This document shows positions 3,002-5,342 of a DNA stretch of 5,342 nt, piece after piece. The notes beneath the pieces are model-generated. The model was not told where the DNA came from. It made no database searches and was given only the letters and a program-made list of their open reading frames with translations. Positions within the stretch are counted from its first letter, which is position 1; each line of letters opens with the position of its first letter. The position numbers and the translations under genes were made by a program. The DNA is from Candidatus Saccharimonadota bacterium. Its GTDB lineage: Bacteria > Patescibacteriota > Saccharimonadia > Saccharimonadales > Saccharimonadaceae. Location of the stretch: contig JAGOZV010000040.1 in assembly GCA_018064165.1 (NCBI GenBank), positions 1 to 5,342 of the forward strand, read 5' to 3'.

Positions 3002-5342
3002 ATGGCAAATTTAAAAATCACTACAAAAAATGGCACCTTAAACGAATACGACTCGAATCGTCTTAAAGTAAAGTTACTTCAAGCTACAAACGGCTTGCCA
3101 AATCAAATAAATATGATTGCAACTGTGTTAAAGCAGACAGAACTAACGCTTTTCAATAAAATGACAACAGAGCAGCTTAGCGAATCGCTAGTTAATGCAG
3201 CGCTACAAAATATTAAAGATGACCCGGATTACGATAAAGTCGCAAGTTTCTTGTTGCTCGATTCTATGTACAAGAAAAATCTTGGTGATTATAAAAACGA
3301 AGAAGAGCTGAAAGCTTTACACGCAGAAAAATTTCCTGAATATATAAAGTGGGGAGTGGAAGAAGGGCTATTAACGCCAGAACTAACGGATGGCCGTTTT
3401 AATTTAACAGAACTTGCTAAAGCATTAGAACCAAATAAAGATAAACTAAGTAAATATCTTGGTGTGGTAACAAATGCCAGTCGGTACGCTCTTCGCAAAG
3501 GTAGTGAAGAATCGGTAGAATTACCACAGTACACACATATGCGAATTGCAATGGGCATGAGTTTGAACGAGCAAGATCCAACTAAATCGGCACTTGATTT
3601 TTATTATCATTTAAGTAATTTGCACTATGTGCCGGGTGGCTCTACTAGGGTCAATGCTGGCGGAGCTTTTCCTCAGCTGTCTAATTGTTTTTTGATTAAC
3701 GTAGATGACGATATGGAGTCTATTGCGCAGAGTGTGCGCGATACGATGTTTATTGCTAAGGGGACTGGCGGTATTGGTATTGGTTTTACCAAGCTGCGTG
3801 CAGCGGGGAGTCCCGTTAAAACAACAAACACCGAGAGTACTGGGCCTGTGCCTTTCATGAAAATGATTGACACGGCACTTTTTGCGGTTAGTCGAAAGGG
3901 TAAAAAAGCGGGAGCGGCGGCTCTTTATATGGAAAATTGGCACCTTAATTTTCCACAATTTTTAGACCTTCGTAGCAACTCAGGCGATCCTTATTTTCGC
4001 ACAAGGTTTGCCAATACCGCGGTATTTTTAAGCGATGAATTTATGCGACGTGTGCAGAAAGACGAAGACTGGTATTTGTTTGATCCTGCCGATGTTATGG
4101 ATTTAACAGAGCTATATGGTAGTGATTTCGCAAAACGTTATAATTTTTACATCAAGCAGGCAGAAGCTGGCAAAATTAAAAGATTTGAAAAAACTTCAGC
4201 TCGTGAACAATATCGTCAGATTCTAATTCAATTGCAGGCGACCAGCCATCCGTGGCTAACCTGGAAAGACACGATAAATGTGCGAGCTTTAAACAATAAT
4301 ACTGGCACAATTCATCTTTCAAATTTATGCACGGAAATTACTTTACCGCAAGATAACGACAATATTGCTGTTTGTAATTTAATTAGTATAAATTTATCGG
4401 TCTTTTTAAATCCAGAAACCAAAAAATGGAATTTTAAAGAAATGGAAGCTAGCGTTCGTAGCGCCATTCGTCAACTAGACAATTTAGTAGATATTACAGC
4501 ACTACCGGTGCCCCAGGCTATGCATGCGAATAGTCAAACTAGGGCGTTGGGGCTTGGCTTTATGGGCTTGGCTGACGTTTTGGAAAAAATGAATTACAGT
4601 TACGAAAGCGAAGAGGCTTACAATTTGGTGGACGAACTTGCCGAATTCATTAGTTATTATGCAATTGACGAATCTGCTAATTTAGCTCAAAAACTTGGCA
4701 GCTATCCTAACTACAAAGACAGCGGTTGGGATAAAGGCATTTTGCCAATAGACACCATTGATTTGTTAGAAAAAGATCGCAAAGAAAAAGTTAAAATTAG
4801 TCGTGCCTCTAAATTGGATTGGGAAAAATTACGCAAGAAAGTTAAAAAAGGTATGCGAAACGCCACGCTTATGGCAATTGCTCCAACCGCAAATATTGGG
4901 CACATTGCCGGAACAACTCCAGGAATAGACCCTCAATTTTCGCAAATATTTAGTCGTTCTACATTGAATGGTAAATTTTTAGAAATTAACAAGAATCTGG
5001 TAAACGAGCTTAAAAAATTAGGCATTTGGGAAGAAGTGAAGGAAGACCTGTTGCTCGAACAAGGCGATGTTCAGAATATCCCGCAAATTCCTCAAAAAAT
5101 TAAAGACATCTATAAAACAAGTTTTCAGCTTTCGCCGTATGCTTTTATTGAAGTGGCCGGGCGTGCACAAAAATGGGTAGATCAAGCCATTAGTCGTAAT
5201 ATTTATCTTGAGACACGCGACATTGATGAGTACGAGAAAATTTATTTAGAAGCCTGGAAGCGTGGCCTTAAAACGACATATTACTTGCACGTTAAACCAC
5301 GACATCAGTCGGAGCAAACAACGGTTTCAGTTGAAAAAGTTA
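3002..5342 (+). CDS. nrdA: Ribonucleoside-diphosphate reductase large subunit, class Ia (partial, end outside window)
   Basis: The protein reduces ribonucleoside diphosphates to deoxyribonucleotides for DNA synthesis, with a small radical-generating subunit (NrdB) expected nearby but not in view. The 780 visible codons run without a stop to the window edge. Residues 1-92 align by eye without gaps to the E. coli NrdA ATP-cone. Key catalytic positions are present: Cys229 in QLSNCFLI (E. coli C225), the N-L-C-T-E motif at 441-445 with Asn441, thiyl-radical Cys443 and Glu445 (N437, C439, E441), Cys458 in VCNL (C462), and the Tyr760-Tyr761 pair in KTTYYLH (Y730-Y731) for radical transfer. The loop GTGGIGIGF (235-243) and PTANIGHIAGTTPGIDP (628-644) are also typical. 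The C-terminal Cys pair that re-reduces the active site would lie beyond the window. The ATP-cone makes class Ia more likely than NrdE. Two NrdR-like boxes suggest repression when dNTPs are ample. Confidence 0.96.
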   Translation, partial: MANLKITTKNGTLNEYDSNRLKVKLLQATNGLPNQINMIATVLKQTELTLFNKMTTEQLSESLVNAALQNIKDDPDYDKVASFLLLDSMYKKNLGDYKNEEELKALHAEKFPEYIKWGVEEGLLTPELTDGRFNLTELAKALEPNKDKLSKYLGVVTNASRYALRKGSEESVELPQYTHMRIAMGMSLNEQDPTKSALDFYYHLSNLHYVPGGSTRVNAGGAFPQLSNCFLINVDDDMESIAQSVRDTMFIAKGTGGIGIGFTKLRAAGSPVKTTNTESTGPVPFMKMIDTALFAVSRKGKKAGAAALYMENWHLNFPQFLDLRSNSGDPYFRTRFANTAVFLSDEFMRRVQKDEDWYLFDPADVMDLTELYGSDFAKRYNFYIKQAEAGKIKRFEKTSAREQYRQILIQLQATSHPWLTWKDTINVRALNNNTGTIHLSNLCTEITLPQDNDNIAVCNLISINLSVFLNPETKKWNFKEMEASVRSAIRQLDNLVDITALPVPQAMHANSQTRALGLGFMGLADVLEKMNYSYESEEAYNLVDELAEFISYYAIDESANLAQKLGSYPNYKDSGWDKGILPIDTIDLLEKDRKEKVKISRASKLDWEKLRKKVKKGMRNATLMAIAPTANIGHIAGTTPGIDPQFSQIFSRSTLNGKFLEINKNLVNELKKLGIWEEVKEDLLLEQGDVQNIPQIPQKIKDIYKTSFQLSPYAFIEVAGRAQKWVDQAISRNIYLETRDIDEYEKIYLEAWKRGLKTTYYLHVKPRHQSEQTTVSVEKV

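Noticed and set aside
3289..3958. Minus-strand ORFs inside the nrdA region
   Set aside because: They are antisense shadows of nrdA, whose + frame is open throughout and carries all expected motifs.

Overview
This AT-rich window looks like a chromosomal segment of a small-genome bacterium. The best guess is Candidatus Saccharibacteria (TM7) or another member of Patescibacteria. The guess rests on a pilin-like FISUMP-domain protein beside the tail of a second one, a probable leaderless start, and a small cytoplasmic NlpC/P60-like protein. It is inference, since no 16S rRNA or other phylogenetic marker was compared. Stop codons used are TAA, TGA and TAG. The one TGA ends an ORF and no in-frame TGA occurs in the other genes, so nothing indicates UGA recoding.

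Region 1 (1-1332), surface-protein segment: The window opens with the last 20 codons of a FISUMP-type protein. Next comes a gene-free stretch with a long hairpin element (97-224; 29-bp outer stem, GNRA-capped apex), then tRNA-Ser(GGA) with encoded CCA (260-349). A 305-aa protein follows (415-1332), with a type IV prepilin/PilX-like N-terminus and a FISUMP domain that stops partway through. The tRNA and this gene share an identical 14-nt segment, TATAATAATTTATG, at their 5' ends, which suggests a leaderless mRNA.

Region 2 (1329-2383), hydrolase unit: A consensus TTGACA-N17-TATAAT promoter overlaps the stop codon of the truncated FISUMP gene. It is followed by a leader hairpin, a Shine-Dalgarno sequence, a membrane-anchored alpha/beta hydrolase (1430-2338) and a GC-rich intrinsic terminator.

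Region 3 (2380-2879), possible cassette: A 146-aa NlpC/P60-like cysteine-peptidase-fold protein lies between two perfect 18-bp direct repeats and has its own promoter.

Region 4 (2880-5342), nucleotide metabolism: The large subunit of class Ia ribonucleotide reductase (780 codons, running off the window end) follows a promoter with two NrdR-box-like sites in the classical paired arrangement. A CRP-type palindrome lies in the leader.

Each gene appears to have its own promoter, so the window is a series of monocistronic units rather than one operon. No complete mobile element, CRISPR array or clearly new multi-gene system was seen. The least explained items are the 128-nt hairpin element, the repeat-flanked NlpC/P60-like gene and the broken FISUMP pilin.
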